Below the pieces are notes generated by a model. The model was given only the letters and a program-made list of their open reading frames with translations. It was not told the DNA's origin and ran no database searches. Made by a program: the position numbers and the translations under genes. From an uncultured Ruminococcus sp. (GTDB taxonomy: Bacteria; Bacillota; Clostridia; Oscillospirales; Ruminococcaceae), in NCBI GenBank assembly GCA_937907215.1, contig CALESG010000097.1:1-25280 (forward strand): DNA of 25,280 bases, read 5' to 3'. Of the stretch, positions 24,894-25,280 are shown one piece after another. Within the stretch, counting starts at the first letter, position 1. Every line of letters begins with the position of its first letter.

Positions 24894-25190
24894 TATCTTT
24901 TCCCACTTTCCTATTATATATAGCAAACCACAAAAATTTTTGGCGTTTGCTATTTGCCGATTCGCACGCAGCACGCATAAGCATGCGGATGTGCAAGGCA
25001 ATTGAAATAAGTTATTATACTTTATATAATATATCGTATCATTTTATATTATTAAGTATAACATATTTTATTTTTATTTTCAAGTTAGGCGACATAAGGA
25101 TTAACCGAACCGTTGGCAGTCGAGGAACTGATAATTAAAAATGCATTAGAAAAAATATAAACAAAACACAAAAAAAGTTCAAAGAAAATT
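24894..25190. other. recQ leader region with an inverted repeat; no gene
   Basis: I see no gene here. ATAGCAAAC (24920-24928) and GTTTGCTAT (24945-24953) form 9-bp arms in the presumed recQ leader, about 30 bases before its start codon. The rest is AT-rich with a TATAAT on the - strand (complement of 25013-25018) lacking a convincing -35 box; it may be the recQ promoter. Confidence 0.4.
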
Positions 25191-25191
25191 C

Positions 25192-25220
25192 TTGACAAAA
25201 ATTATTATATATGCTATAAT
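25192..25220 (+). promoter_or_regulatory. Consensus extended -10 promoter of tRNA-Leu
   Basis: TTGACA (25192-25197) and TATAAT (25215-25220) are 17 bases apart, with TGC just before the -10 hexamer as an extended -10 element. The tRNA begins 13 bases after the -10 box, so the precursor leader is very short. Confidence 0.88.
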
Positions 25221-25233
25221 AATTGAGTTGAAT

Positions 25234-25280
25234 GCGAGTGTGCTGGAATAGGCAGACAGGCTAGCTTGAGGTGCTAGTGT
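25234..25280 (+). tRNA. tRNA-Leu (anticodon GAG), 5' part, cut by the window edge
   Basis: The sequence starts GCGAGTG (acceptor strand), followed by a D-arm with GGAATAGGCAGACAGG and an anticodon arm with CTAGC and loop TTGAGGT, giving anticodon GAG. This closely follows bacterial tRNA-Leu. The variable arm, T-arm and 3' acceptor strand lie beyond the window. Confidence 0.9.

Noticed and set aside
24894..25001. A 36-residue N-terminal extension of RecQ
   Set aside because: The extension has no family similarity; RecQ proteins normally begin near MRKLQLLHEYFGH, which has its own ATG.
1..25280. CRISPR arrays, insertion sequences, integrases or prophage genes
   Set aside because: No regular repeat-spacer pattern, transposase motif or phage-like gene was found in the window.

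Overview
The window looks like a chromosomal segment of a low-GC, spore-forming anaerobic Firmicute, most like Ruminococcus or a close relative. The basis is the AT-rich composition, strong AGGAGG-type ribosome binding sites, a scpA-scpB / ytfI-ytfJ / dacF / rluB block, sporulation-linked GerW (YtfJ), and a sortase-pilus locus with a threonine-rich linker protein. The genus is inferred from general gene content; no search was run.

Layout. Positions 1-6330 (+ strand) hold housekeeping genes behind a TTGAAA-17-TATAAT promoter: an M50 site-2 protease, scpA and scpB (condensin partners), a DUF2953 (YtfI-like) gene broken by a frameshift, ytfJ/gerW, a dacF-type D,D-carboxypeptidase, an RluB/RsuA pseudouridine synthase and metA. 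Glu111 in MetA predicts homoserine O-acetyltransferase rather than succinyltransferase activity. A roughly 93-nt imperfect palindrome at 6348-6440 separates metA from the convergent pilus operon and can act as a terminator on both strands.

Positions 22930 down to 6521 (- strand) are a complete sortase-pilus operon of about 16.4 kb with a perfect consensus promoter (TTGACA-17-TATAAT). In order of transcription it holds: a small coiled-coil protein, a dedicated type I signal peptidase, a 3603-residue LPNTG surface protein (presumed tip adhesin), an LPSTG major pilin, a class C pilin-polymerising sortase, an LPQTG minor pilin with a Thr-rich stalk, and a second sortase with a different active-site context. 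Two intergenic hairpins flank the major pilin gene and could set different expression levels along the transcript.

Upstream of the pilus operon, also on the - strand, is recQ. At the right edge a tRNA-Leu(GAG) with a perfect extended -10 promoter runs off the window.

The most striking observation is inside the giant adhesin. One of its ten CnaB (Ig-like, isopeptide-type) domains carries an inserted SGNH/GDSL hydrolase whose motifs are circularly permuted: the C-terminal DxxH block (DGCHPN) comes before the nucleophile block (GDSIT) and the GGTND block. All of the canonical catalytic residues are present in one open frame. The last CnaB domain hosts a second guest, made of BIG2-like modules plus an unassigned beta-rich module. 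The protein therefore looks like a scaffold that accepts functional domains in CnaB loops, comparable in principle to the VWA domain inserted in pneumococcal RrgA.
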